DNA of 20,816 bases from Gryganskiella cystojenkinii (GCA_015852425.1 JAAAIG010000262.1:8798-29613); one strand, 5' to 3'; positions 1 to 9,579 are shown, numbered from the stretch's first letter. The notes: generated by a model from the letters alone, not told the origin. A program made the numbers and translations.

Positions 1-619
1 TTGATGTTCAAAATTGTTTGATTTTCCGCCCCTCTCTTTCCCATTCCACCATGAGGAGTATCCCTCGGAGGACCTTCCTCGTGCTGGAAAGAAAAAGAAA
101 ATAAAACGCGAAGGAAGCACGTCCAGTTTTGATTGTCCTTTCCTCTTTTGAATTTTCGCTTCCCGCCAGTGCCCAAAACTTTCTTTTTTGCCAAACTTTT
201 TTTGTCCGGCTAGTGGGTCCGGGTGAAGGACAAAAAAAAATGGCGATTTTCTGTGGAACGGCGAGGAGCAAAAGAAAGTCAAAGTGACAGCAGCGGGACT
301 CCAGGGACAAGAGGAACGAGTTTCTGTTTACTGTTCTCATGCCAGTTCACGTATAGTTTTCTTTCATTTCGTTGTTTGTCGTCTTCGATAAAAACCTTTG
401 CTTCCCTCTTCCTTCTTTCTCTCCTTCCCGCTCTTTGTTCACGTTTTCGCCCTTTTCACATCTCCTCATAGTCCTATTCCCCATCTAATCGTTCATAACA
501 TCACAATCCAACCATCTTCGGTTTCTTGATTGTTGTATATAGCCACAAGGATATCAACTCTCCACCCTTCGCACCCACGGACCATCCACACTCTTTCACC
601 ATTCTGACTTTTATCAAAG
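1..619. other. Upstream flank and leader of the PP2C-like gene
   Basis: No coding region can be supported here. The plus strand is strongly pyrimidine-rich from about 340 to 620, as is common in promoters and leaders of filamentous fungi. A TATATA run at 536-541 lies 79 bases before the ATG at 620 and could be a TATA element, but this is weak. Short open frames on both strands are low-complexity Phe/Leu/Ser translations of the pyrimidine tracts and show no family features. Confidence 0.5.
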
Positions 620-3072
620 ATGACCGTTCCTGAATCCAATCAACCTCTGACCTCGGTCGCTATCATCGACACAACGACTTCAACCAAGGTGCACTCCTTT
701 GTTCGCCAGAACCCTGTTTCGCTGGCTTCATTCCAGGCCTCCCAGGAGGACGCCGGCCGAGGTGACCACAACGGTCGTGTCTCGGTCCAACCTACCAGCT
801 TTGAAGGTGGTCTTCTTGTTGGACTCTATGATCGTAAGTTAAGAGACTTGCGCGCTCTATCCTCTGCTCCTCCTACTTTCGCTTTTTTTTCCTTTTCTCT
901 TTTTTTCCCACGTATTTTTCCTCCTTCGCTTTCCTGTTTCTCCAAAAGTTCTACGCTGCTTTTTATTTCAGTTTTTTGCTGTGCGTATGGTTGCGCTTGC
1001 TTTTTTTTTTTTACAACACCTTTGTTTCCGTTCTTTCCTCACTCCTTCTTTGCCGTATTGTTGTGTTTGTTTCATTCAGGGGTTAGCGAAAAGGCGTGTT
1101 TCGTTCGTTCTGAACCAAATGTTCGGTCCTACAACACCTTTTTATACTTGCTGCCAAAGCGCAAGAAAAAAACTCCAAGAAACAAAACAATGCTATGTTT
1201 TTCGTTTTATCTGTGAATGAACAAGATGATCAATCCCTCATTTTTGGCTCCAATGTGTGTTCTCTTTTTTGCTTTATTTTCTGCGCTACAAAAAAAAAAA
1301 AAAAAAAAATTGAAAGAGGGACATGGGAAAGAATGCTCGCCAAAGATGGAAAGGTTAGGCTCACACTTCTTACTGAGGGGGTTATGAACACGCTGGTAGT
1401 CTTGGGCGTGTATGTACTTTTCTCTTTTTCGTCTTCTTCATTTGAAGGACGCACAGTCCTTACATACCTTTCTTTCGCCTTCTTTAGTGCTGATCCATTT
1501 GAACTTCCAGGTGAAAGAGAATGAGAGCCGATGGAGAAAAAAACTCGCGAGAGCACTTTTGTTTCTTGCCCCTTCCTGGCGTTATTCATGCACATAATTT
1601 CTTTTCAACCCGCCACCAATTACATTCAAACCAGCACTTTATTACTGTTTCTTTTTGAACCTATTCTTTGCTCTTTGTTGTTTTAGACCTTATCCTTATC
1701 ACTGCCTCTTTTTTTATGTTTCCCCCACTCCCTCTGTTGTTGTTTTTTAGCCCACCACGGTCCCCAATGCGCCGAGTACTTGCAGCAGCACCTGGTCCCG
1801 ATCCTGGACGAATCTCTCTCGACCCAACTCGATCATTCGGACGACACCCACAACAACAGCATCTCAAATTCTCAACAAAACCTGGCCGATATTGACACGA
1901 CGTCGACCTCAACAGCCTCTTGCAAGATTGATCCCAACCAGGTCATCGACACCCTCAAATCGACCTTCTTGGAACTCGATGAACTCTTGTTGGCGACGGC
2001 GATCACGGTCGCGTTGACACAACCCGAGAATGTTGAATTGGCATCCGAGGAAGAGACCAAGAAAGCCCAAGAAGTCCTCGCTCAGGTCGTGACCGGTTCC
2101 ACAGCCCTGGTCGGCTTCTTGGCACCTCATCAGTCCTTCTCCGAGACGTCCCTCTCCGCTGCTCTGGCCGAGGTCGCTGCACAGGAAGGGGATGGCAGTG
2201 CGGTTCAAAGGCTCGATCTTTACCTGGCGCAATTGGGCGACAGCGTCGCCATCCTTGCAGGGTTGAATGCTCAGGGCCAATGGACAGCCTCTAGACTCAA
2301 CCCTCCCGAGACCTATGAACACTCTGTTCGTTATCTGCAGTCGCAAGAGTACCTTAAAGTCGTCTCCGAGGCCAAGGACCGGGCCTTGACCGCAGAACAG
2401 TTCCTTAGTCAAACGCATGAACAACATCAACAGCAACAGACTCAAGAATCGTCCACGGTGGCGAACCCGGACGCGAGTTTCTTGACCCGTGGTGGCAAAT
2501 TCCTCGGTTTACCTGTCACAAGGGCGTTTGGGGATTTGGATTGGAAGATTGAACAGGATCCTCGGTTCGCGGTCGCGACCTGGGTCGAGGCTTCCTTGAA
2601 AGCGAGGATTGACAAGACACTTCAACAACAAGGACAGAATAATACGGAGTCACTTGCACAGGAAGAGGTCGGGATCAACAATTTGAACGATCCCCCCTAT
2701 GTCGCTGCGGACCCTCAGATCACCCGGTTTATCCTCCGAACCCGGAAACCTTCTTCCTCCGCAACTGCTTCAGGACCATCCGATCAACTTTTGATCTTGC
2801 TCAACCGTGGGTTCCTGTATAGCACTCACATCTCGTCCTCTTTGGCTGCAACGTCTTCTCAGGACAACAAAAATAGCAGTAACCCGTACGATCATCAACT
2901 CCTCTCGGATTTCCAACTCTCCAGAGTCGTCGCCGAGACTCTGGAGAAAGGTGAGGAGAATTGTGCACTCGCGGTCGCCAAGGCCCTGGATCAGGCCCGA
3001 AAGGATTTAGGCGTCGTCGACGCCGAGGGCGAGGAAGGGCATGAAGGTTCGGTCTTGGTCGTCGTTCTTTAG
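620..3072 (+). CDS. PP2C-fold protein phosphatase-like protein, probably catalytically degenerate
   Basis: Two exons, 620-833 and 1751-3072, give 511 aa. The intron (834-1750, GTAAGT...TTTTAG) interrupts the codon after the first PP2C aspartate, and joining restores YDPHHG (D71). PP2C landmarks in order: QED (43-44), D-P-H-H-G (71-75, normally DGHGG), GSTALV (187-192), LGDSVAIL (233-240) and LPVTRAFGD (325-333). The spacing and the style of the loop after GDS recall pyruvate dehydrogenase phosphatase/Ptc5-type PP2Cs. Two metal-binding motifs are changed. The usual SDG is N-R-G (R424, bases 2806-2808) and the final DN is E-G (E503-G504). In the family both aspartates bind Mn/Mg, so loss of activity is inferred. 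Gln- and Ser-rich inserts lie near 290-310 and 360-395. There is no obvious mitochondrial presequence, so a mitochondrial location should not be assumed. The ATG at 620 is chosen because the frame runs straight into the first motif. The intron is much longer than most others here. The 3' neighbour is convergent, 342 bases away. Confidence 0.8.
1290..1309. repeat. A20 homopolymer inside the PP2C-gene intron
   Basis: This is an uninterrupted run of 20 A residues on the plus strand. It lies inside the 917-nt intron of the PP2C-like gene and has no coding role. Exact length may be affected by sequencing or assembly error. Confidence 0.9.
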
Positions 3073-3414
3073 TATTTGACCTTTATTTGCTTGTTAGTTC
3101 TTTTGTTTTCGTTTTTCTTTTCACTCCATTAGCCATTGCTTTGTAGCGTTGTGTACCTGGTTAGTTCCCGGTTGTGCCCTTTTCTCCGCTGTTGCTTGTT
3201 GCTTTGATTTCGTCTCATTGCTCCCTTTTTTTCTTGAACGATCTCGCCATGAGACGCTTCAAATCTTTTCATCACCCCTCCCTCCAATATAATTCCCCCG
3301 CTGTTATGATATCTGTGCTATTTTTGCTTTTATTTGCTTGTGCAAATTGTTTTTTTTGGGATGAAATACACGGAACAAATGGTTTATACGATAGTTTTTT
3401 TAGGATGTTTTTGT
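3073..3414. other. Convergent 3' region between the PP2C-like gene and the 1550-aa gene
   Basis: This 342-base spacer separates two stop codons facing each other, at 3070-3072 (+) and 3415-3417 (-). It is T-rich on the plus strand and holds no supportable gene. A 13-mer, TTTATTTGCTTGT, occurs twice (starting at 3082 and 3329). Each copy contains TTTATT, which reads as AATAAA on the minus strand. Confidence 0.6.
3329..3334 (-). terminator. Candidate polyadenylation signal of the 1550-aa gene
   Basis: AATAAA on the minus strand lies about 80 bases beyond the stop of the long minus-strand gene, a normal distance for a eukaryotic poly(A) signal. A second minus-strand AATAAA at 3082-3087 lies almost against the stop codon of the PP2C-like gene. 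Using it would make the two 3' UTRs overlap. Confidence 0.45.
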
Positions 3415-6400
3415 TCAGCGTCCGACCATCTCTTCGGTTCCTCGACGCCATCGTTCTTCTGGTCGGAGAGTCCCGTTTTTGTGATTGACATATAGGCTAT
3501 TATTTACAGGTGGTTGAAGTCGTGCTTGCTGCAATGGACCTGTCGAGGGCGCTCCAGCTCCTCCCAAAGCTGGGAATCCAGTCGTCGTCGACATGGCTGG
3601 TCTCGAGCTACTCATGCTGCCAATACTGGTCGCAGGTGTGAGAACCCCATCGCCGAGACCACTACTGCTGTTGTCCATGCGGTCGGTGTTCAAGGATAAG
3701 GACGATGTCAACGAAACTGAGGACGAGGAGGACACAGTCGAAGGAAAGATCGAATCCCCAAAGCCAGTGGTGCTGTTGGAGCTAATGGTGCCGCCTCTGG
3801 CGCCACTGGAGGAAGGTAACGATGACGAAGACGACAACAACGTCGAAGCAAAAGTCAAGCCAGAGATGGTTGGTGCACTTGCATCCGCTGTTGGCACAAG
3901 CGAGGATGGGCCAGGATAGAGTGTACCTGTCAAGTTGAAATGCTCAAATCCGTTGTTCTCATGACTGGTCCTGAAACTTGATCTGTTCCCAATTGACTGA
4001 GGTACAGCATTACCGACGCTGGTTGACAATCCTGAAGGTAATGACAACGTTGAAGGTGGACCTGAGATGGACTGATAGGGGTGTTGTTGAATCTGCTGAG
4101 TTGAAGGAGGGGGCACATAGGTTGTCCCCGGGTATCGTGACAATGGCTCAGGATCGCGCCTCACAGCTAAAGTTTGCTGCAAAGTCGAGGTTGTTTGCCT
4201 TTGTAGTTGGTGTGGTTGTTGTAGTTGGTGTGGTTGTTGTTGTTGTTGCTGAAGTTCGAGTTGCTGTTGCTCCCATCGTCTTTGCTGAGTCGAGATGTGA
4301 GAACTGTGCGCCCTCCGAATTTGGTGCGCAATCGGTTCGTTGAGTTGAGGGAGAGCCGGCAATAAAGGTGGCGTCCTGTTCATCAAGGTTACGGATGGTT
4401 GTCGAGCTAGGACTTGTTGTGCATGATTTAGTCGGTTTGCCCCAAATCCTAGCTGTAAAGAGGACTGCGGTGGCTGCTGCCTTTGTTGAGAACTCGAAGG
4501 CTGGTAATGATCATCCATGCTTGGTCGAGAAGAAGATGCAGTCATCTCGCCTTGGGAATGGTATTGAGAAAGACCTTGCTGATAATCTCGAAATCCCTCG
4601 ACAGATCGCGACAGAGAGCCGCCGCTATGACCATGACCTTGTTCGCTAATACCACTGGGGTCGTCGATAGGGTTGACGGATATCGACGGTGGTGCACCGT
4701 ATCGGCTCTCAAGGATCAAGTTAGAATCGTGTGCTGCTGTTGTTGGACGAGTGGCCGCCAAGTGAGCCGCGATCCCAGAATGAAACGCCGCCATCTCTTG
4801 ACCGTATTGTTCAAGCTCCCTCTCCCACTCGCGCTCCCGTCGTAGGAGATCCGACATTTCCGTCATGACTCGTCGGCGCCTCGTTTGGTCAGGTCCGTAT
4901 CGGTTACGGACATTGCCATAAATATAATACAGTCCTCCTTGGCTACCCTGTTGATGCAGTGGCTGTTGCGGCTGAAGGGTTCCCAATGACGGCTGGCCAC
5001 GTCGCAGCGACACTGTCTCCAGGTCCTTATCCTCAGAATCCAGTGGATTTCGAGTTCGGTTCGGTTCATCGATGTCGTCATCGCTCCAGCTCTCGCCGTT
5101 CGGGTTAGTGACCCAAGATGCTTTCAAGGATTGGTACCGATGGTTGTCCATAAGCAAGCTATCCGCCTCTGAAATATGTTCGACGCCTTCAAAAACCGTG
5201 CCGGAGCTCACGACTCGGGATCGACCATGTCCTCGTATCACGTCTCCTCCATTCCATCGATTTCGGTCCTGGGTTGTCCTCCGGCGACGCCTTCTCTGTT
5301 CTCGAGACCCAAACCACTCTGGATCCTCATCCAACTCTTCAAGATTGCCTTGCGATGTAAATGATGATGCGGATGAGGATCCGTAGGATTCACTACTGCT
5401 GCTCTCGATAGGGTTACCGTTGCAGTCCAAGATCTCGGTAAAAGTCGGGCATTGGACCGGGTAAAATTGAAGAGGCTGGGGTGCATCCCTACTCCGAACA
5501 GATGCCCGACTGTCCTCAGCGGCCTCAAGAGAGTCTGTTTCCAGTCCAACTTCTAGCGGCCCATCATCCAACGAACCGGCCAGACTTGTGCCGCGACTTC
5601 CTCCTGTATGGTTGATCATGCTCCTTGTATCTGCAGGATGGGCTCGATTCCACGGCTGGCGATCCGCAGCATAGCCCAGGGAAGAATCTCGTTCGCTCAG
5701 CAGTCGCAGTAACCTGGTCAAACGGGCTTGGCGGATTCGGGAGGTCATTGATAAGATCGAAGAGTCAAATCCTGGTCGGTTCGATCCAAGCAAAGAAAAT
5801 TCGAGTGGTTCTTCTGCCAAGGGAAGTACAGTCTGTGAGTCCGCCAAAAGCGGACCCAATAGTCCCAGTCTGTCCGTAAGCGTAGAGTTCGCAGTCGGGG
5901 GTGACTCGACTTCGTTCAACTCCGTAATAGGAACAGCCGTGCCAGTGTTGAGGACTGTGTCTGGCAATCTACCTTGCAAAATATTACCCTGGTTACTTTC
6001 GAGCATCGAAGAGTGCATCGACATCTCTTCGACCCTGTCGCTCAGCATATCCATGTCCTCCAAGTCTTGTACAGTTTCATCTGAAGGTAACGGCTGTGAG
6101 AAGAGAGACAACGATAATGATTCATCAAGTGGAGTGTCGAGCCGAGGCGCGAGAACAGAAAGATTTTGGTCTGGAGTGCTGTCCATAACAGTACTTTGAC
6201 CGGCAGCCGGAGCAATTGTAGTGTTTCGATCGGTTAGTATGTCATCTTGAACACTATCGTCCAGTAGGCATTCTTGGGGTGCTCCATCAGTCGAGGCATT
6301 GTTCAAGGCGATAACATCAGGGTGTCGCAACCAGTCATCTGACGAGATGGAGCCGGTTGAGTAGTCCCTTGTAGCATACCGTCTTCGTGGGATTGCTCCT

Positions 6401-8067
6401 CTGGGCAGCATGACCAAGTTGTCCACAGATAACGATAGTGTCTGTCCAGACATGGTGTATGGATGTGTTGGCGGCAGCAATGGCGATGTCTCTGAGAACG
6501 TGTCGGCGTTGGCTACCATGGTCGATGGCGCTGTGCCTGACTCGCTCTCGGCAAGGCCAGGAATTGGTGATCGCTCGAAGGATTGGTCCACGGCCACATC
6601 GTCAAGGGACGGAAAGACTTGAGTGTGATCCATGCTACTGACGCCTAGGAATGTAGCATGCTGATCCAATGCGTCAAAGTGGGGCGGTTGATATTGAATG
6701 TTGGAATGGTTTACTGACAAGTCCTGCTCATCGATGTTGTCGTGGAGCGATTGGTCCAGAGATGTTCTGACGCTACTGCCGAAATCAGAAATTGAGTCAA
6801 CAGAGCTAGTTTCGACAAGATGGTGAGAAGGCGTTCTGGGTGGGCGCAAAGGCGTGAGGATAACATCAGAGAAAGAGGGGGAGGGAGATTGGCCCTGATA
6901 GATGGTCAGGGGTTGAGCGAGAAGCAAGTGACTGAGCATCGACGGGTGAATATTACTGTTGTCAAGCGTCTGATCCTGATCTCTCCCCTCGCCTGTCAGT
7001 TGTTGGCCGGGCAAGGTAAATTCGTCGCGATCCGAGCGAGGGTGGTCTGGAGGGCCAATGACGGAAGAAGAGGGCCTAGGCGCAAGGGGCGAAGAGGTAT
7101 CAGAGAGAGTCATTGACGCTGAAGCCACTGCAACTAGCGCAGCCGCTGCAGCAACGTCTGTTGCATCCTCAGGGGTATCTACGAGTGCAGTCGTTGCTGC
7201 TGCTGTTGTTGCTGCTGTTGTCGCAGCTGTCGTTATTGCCGATACAGGGATCCCCACATTCTCCTGTTCAGTTGCGTTTAGACCTCTCGGTTCTGAATTG
7301 GGTAGATGAAGAAAATCGCCGACGATCATTGAGGCTGAACCCTCCTGTCTATGATACCCTTGAGTAAGCAGCGATGTGGGAGGACGTGTTGATGACTGCA
7401 TCGCTGTCGACCCTGCGGTTGTTACTGTGGGTGTCAACGGGGGCATTGGTGTGTCGAGTAGAGAAGGGAATCCTTGGTCGCGGTGAGATACATGATCTGA
7501 GGACTGTGATTCCGTGGGTGTGTGGGAAAAGGGAAGTTGTGGGTCTTGCTGCTGATGTTGTTCCGGCTGTTGTTGTAAATGTGAACGTTGTTGCTGCAGG
7601 TGAAGTTGCTGTTGCTGGTGAAGCTGCAGGAGTTGTTGCTCCTGTCTTTCGCGTATTGCCAAGAGGAGAGATTCGTGTAGATCCAAGGAGCTGTTGGAGA
7701 ATGAGCTGGAATAGGAAGGGTAGATCGGGGTGTAGGAAGCACTTTCGTGTTCGTCTCGACTGCTGCTCAGACTGCTGTTCTGAGTTGGTATTGTGGTACG
7801 GCTGATGATGATGTTGTTGTTGTTGTTATTGTTGTTCAGAGATGAAGTGACTGTGGTCTCCATCATATCGACCTCAGAGCCGTTGATAAGTAGCGCTCTC
7901 CGTGAGGGACCAGTATTATTTTCGCCTTGGTCTTCGCCCGTGGACTGGTGTGGATTAGATGTTGATGGTGGCCCATGATACACGTAGGACGAAGACATCG
8001 ACGAGGAAGAAGATGAAGGAGCAGAGGACGTGAAGGAGGAAGACGAAGTGGGGACCCTGGAAGGCAT
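3415..8067 (-). CDS. 1550-residue disordered Ser/Gln/Thr-rich protein, function unknown
   Basis: One uninterrupted 4.65-kb frame; a frame this long cannot be chance. The ATG at 8067-8065 has a good context (CCACC before it). I recognise no family or catalytic domain and see no signal peptide or membrane segment. Seen in order: Ser-rich N-terminus, poly-Asn (78-85), Gln/His-rich tract (142-176), Ala/Thr tract (279-316), and an acidic Ser-rich middle in which a [LV]-D-[QED]-S-[LFV] pattern recurs four times (437-651). There follow a basic amphipathic segment (about 775-792, SRIRQARLTRLLRLL), a candidate ordered stretch around 865-887 (FYPVQCPTFTEIL), six arginines (925-930), RRRR plus a probable coiled coil (1063-1100), a second Gln tract near 1270, and a Ser/Gly-rich C-terminus. 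The arginine runs suit nuclear localisation. A transcriptional or scaffold role is only a guess. The last about 25 codons could instead be intronic: GTAAAT follows the CCACCT codons near 3510. Confidence 0.85.
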   Translation of the reverse strand: MPSRVPTSSSSFTSSAPSSSSSSMSSSYVYHGPPSTSNPHQSTGEDQGENNTGPSRRALLINGSEVDMMETTVTSSLNNNNNNNNIIISRTTIPTQNSSLSSSRDEHESASYTPIYPSYSSSFSNSSLDLHESLLLAIRERQEQQLLQLHQQQQLHLQQQRSHLQQQPEQHQQQDPQLPFSHTPTESQSSDHVSHRDQGFPSLLDTPMPPLTPTVTTAGSTAMQSSTRPPTSLLTQGYHRQEGSASMIVGDFLHLPNSEPRGLNATEQENVGIPVSAITTAATTAATTAAATTALVDTPEDATDVAAAAALVAVASASMTLSDTSSPLAPRPSSSVIGPPDHPRSDRDEFTLPGQQLTGEGRDQDQTLDNSNIHPSMLSHLLLAQPLTIYQGQSPSPSFSDVILTPLRPPRTPSHHLVETSSVDSISDFGSSVRTSLDQSLHDNIDEQDLSVNHSNIQYQPPHFDALDQHATFLGVSSMDHTQVFPSLDDVAVDQSFERSPIPGLAESESGTAPSTMVANADTFSETSPLLPPTHPYTMSGQTLSLSVDNLVMLPRGAIPRRRYATRDYSTGSISSDDWLRHPDVIALNNASTDGAPQECLLDDSVQDDILTDRNTTIAPAAGQSTVMDSTPDQNLSVLAPRLDTPLDESLSLSLFSQPLPSDETVQDLEDMDMLSDRVEEMSMHSSMLESNQGNILQGRLPDTVLNTGTAVPITELNEVESPPTANSTLTDRLGLLGPLLADSQTVLPLAEEPLEFSLLGSNRPGFDSSILSMTSRIRQARLTRLLRLLSERDSSLGYAADRQPWNRAHPADTRSMINHTGGSRGTSLAGSLDDGPLEVGLETDSLEAAEDSRASVRSRDAPQPLQFYPVQCPTFTEILDCNGNPIESSSSESYGSSSASSFTSQGNLEELDEDPEWFGSREQRRRRRRTTQDRNRWNGGDVIRGHGRSRVVSSGTVFEGVEHISEADSLLMDNHRYQSLKASWVTNPNGESWSDDDIDEPNRTRNPLDSEDKDLETVSLRRGQPSLGTLQPQQPLHQQGSQGGLYYIYGNVRNRYGPDQTRRRRVMTEMSDLLRREREWERELEQYGQEMAAFHSGIAAHLAATRPTTAAHDSNLILESRYGAPPSISVNPIDDPSGISEQGHGHSGGSLSRSVEGFRDYQQGLSQYHSQGEMTASSSRPSMDDHYQPSSSQQRQQPPQSSLQLGFGANRLNHAQQVLARQPSVTLMNRTPPLLPALPQLNEPIAHQIRRAHSSHISTQQRRWEQQQLELQQQQQQPHQLQQPHQLQRQTTSTLQQTLAVRRDPEPLSRYPGTTYVPPPSTQQIQQHPYQSISGPPSTLSLPSGLSTSVGNAVPQSIGNRSSFRTSHENNGFEHFNLTGTLYPGPSSLVPTADASAPTISGLTFASTLLSSSSSLPSSSGARGGTISSNSTTGFGDSIFPSTVSSSSSVSLTSSLSLNTDRMDNSSSGLGDGVLTPATSIGSMSSSRPAMSTTTGFPALGGAGAPSTGPLQQARLQPPVNNSLYVNHKNGTLRPEERWRRGTEEMVGR
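4203..4238. repeat. Perfect 18-bp tandem duplication in the Gln-rich coding region
   Basis: The unit GTAGTTGGTGTGGTTGTT occurs twice in direct succession (4203-4220 and 4221-4238) and runs on into GTT/GCT triplets. On the minus strand it encodes a duplicated hexapeptide of the QQPHQL type within the C-terminal poly-Gln tract of the 1550-aa protein. It looks like recent replication slippage that kept the frame. Confidence 0.85.
7813..7836. repeat. Trinucleotide run encoding eight asparagines
   Basis: Eight consecutive AAC/AAT codons (GTT/ATT on the plus strand) encode residues 78-85 of the 1550-aa protein. The run is nearly pure, with one ATT among the GTT units, and is a likely site of length polymorphism. 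Confidence 0.8.
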
Positions 8068-8654
8068 GGTGGGTTGTAATCGTTGTCACACACAAAGGAG
8101 TGAATGAAAGCAAGGCCGTGTTCCAGTCCCTTGCGGGTTCGAAGACGGGTCCTTTGAACGATATTCCGATACGAGAGTTTCTCGGTAGTGTGGTTTAGCC
8201 TTTTTTTTGGTCGTCTTCCTTTGAGTATGATCTTTTCAGTGAAAGGCGTTGTTGTACTCGACAACTACAACAGACAAACGGAGGTGGCTATGGTGGTCAT
8301 AGGAGCATCGAAGATACAAGCAAAAAGAGTGAGTTTCCCTGAGGGTGCTCTGTCTGAGTGTGAAATAAACAATTTCGCGCAAAGAGTGCATGCATGCTTT
8401 TTTACATTGGTTTGAGATGTCAGACGTGAAGAGAGAGGTAGCGAATTATAAACAAAGAGAAGGCACCATGAAGAAAGATAGAAGAAGTAGAGAAGGACCA
8501 CGGCAGCTGAGGCAAGACCGCACTGACTAGACTGTCATGAAGTATGGAGACGGTGATTCTGTCGGTGACTCTGTCTGGAAGGGTTGTTGTGAGGAAATGA
8601 GGCAAGGCTAGCAAGAAATAAGAATGCGGGGTGGATGTATTGGACACCAGGCAC

Positions 8655-8681
8655 GAAGGAAATGAAGGAAATGAAGGAAAT
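8655..8681. repeat. Three perfect tandem copies of GAAGGAAAT
   Basis: The 9-bp unit GAAGGAAAT is repeated three times without mismatch in the shared promoter region, about 590 bases upstream of the 1550-aa gene's start. It may be a clustered factor site (GGAA core) or a slippage minisatellite. Confidence 0.8.
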
Positions 8682-8854
8682 AACAAAAAGTACAGTGCGA
8701 GTGATGAGGGTGAACGGAGGAAACAGACAAGGACAGCATCCGAGCCAATGTGCATGGCACCATTGGCCATTCTTTGCATCAGGGGTATGTGCAATTAAAT
8801 AAAGTAGTCTTCAATAGAGACTCGCTCTCTCTCCCTCTCTTACTGACAATGCAT

Positions 8855-8860
8855 CACGTG
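8855..8860. promoter_or_regulatory. CACGTG E-box in the divergent promoter
   Basis: The palindrome CACGTG, in the context TCACGTGTC, lies in the shared promoter. It is the classical site of bHLH factors in fungi. One hexamer is expected by chance about every 4 kb, so this is only a candidate. Confidence 0.25.
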
Positions 8861-9502
8861 TCAATTCTCGCCGTCGGAAAGAGGGTTCGCCAAAAGGAAA
8901 CGAGGAAACAAGTGGCTATTGGTTGTTTGAGAAAGACACCATCCAGGGCAGTTTGGAGAAATTCGAATATTAGAACATTATTGTGTGAGCCGCGCTACAT
9001 GGCTGCAAGGAAACAAAGTGAAAGTACTGTACAGGTCAGCTCCAGAGTTGCGCTTTGGCCCCAGGAGAGTGGGGACGCGATCACTCCCGGGGGAAAGAAT
9101 CGATTCCACCCGAAGGAATATAAGTCAAACTGGATCCTTAGGGATTAAAAGGATCTATCGAATCGAAGGGAAGATAAGAGCCTTTTCTCAACCGGCCGAG
9201 AGTTCTAACGTCGAGCAAGCTTGGGGATGGATCTGTCGGAGTGTGAGTAGGGACCGAAAAATCTTGTCAGGGACGTTCTCCATCCCCTACCAGCACTCTC
9301 TTCTTTCATTTTTTGCTCATTGACACGAGGGTTTTAACCAAAAAAAAACTCAGCGGAATCAACTCAAATGACTGGTCAAAAATGCGGGGTATTCACAGTC
9401 ACTTACACTTTACATTCAAATCTTCATGTTTCGTATGATTCACAAACAGACACAAAATGAAAATTCATTCCGGCTGGGCCGCTCCTCTTTGACTCTTCTC
9501 TG

Positions 9503-9533
9503 CTTTCTTTCTTTCTTTCTTTTTTTCTTTCTT
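9503..9533 (+). repeat. CTTT-rich pyrimidine tract before the carrier gene
   Basis: Four perfect CTTT units followed by an interrupted T/C run end about 45 bases before the carrier ATG. Such tracts commonly mark the core promoter or transcription start region of fungal genes, and this one probably does so here. Confidence 0.5.
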
Positions 9534-9579
9534 CAGTAACACACACACTCGCCTCCCCACTCTCCCATTCCATATCATC

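Larger units (their letters stand above)
8068..9579. other. Divergent intergenic region shared by the 1550-aa gene and the carrier gene
   Basis: This 1512-base region lies between two divergent start codons (8067 on minus, 9580 on plus), so it must hold both promoters. I find no supportable coding region; the open frames are short, lack family features, and some begin with non-ATG codons. It holds a triple GAAGGAAAT repeat (8655-8681), a CACGTG box (8855-8860), a GCATGCATGC run near 8389-8398, and a CT/CTTT-rich tract just before the carrier gene (9503-9533). No convincing TATA box was seen for either gene. Confidence 0.6.

Noticed and set aside
1290..1309. The A20 runs here and at 19153-19172, considered as tails of retrotransposed elements.
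   Set aside because: No target-site duplications, no element body and no reverse-transcriptase remnants flank either run.
1230..1595. A 121-codon minus-strand frame inside the PP2C-gene intron.
   Set aside because: It is built on the A20/T20 run (a poly-Phe stretch) and lacks family features. The intron reading is supported by restoration of the PP2C motif.
7058..7367. Plus-strand frames opposite the 1550-aa gene, rich in Ala, Val or Leu.
   Set aside because: They are shadows of the triplet-repeat coding sequence on the minus strand; the 4.65-kb frame explains them all.
8985..9323. A 112-codon plus-strand frame in the divergent promoter region.
   Set aside because: It starts with GTG, has random-looking composition and overlaps another equally anonymous frame (8750-9148).
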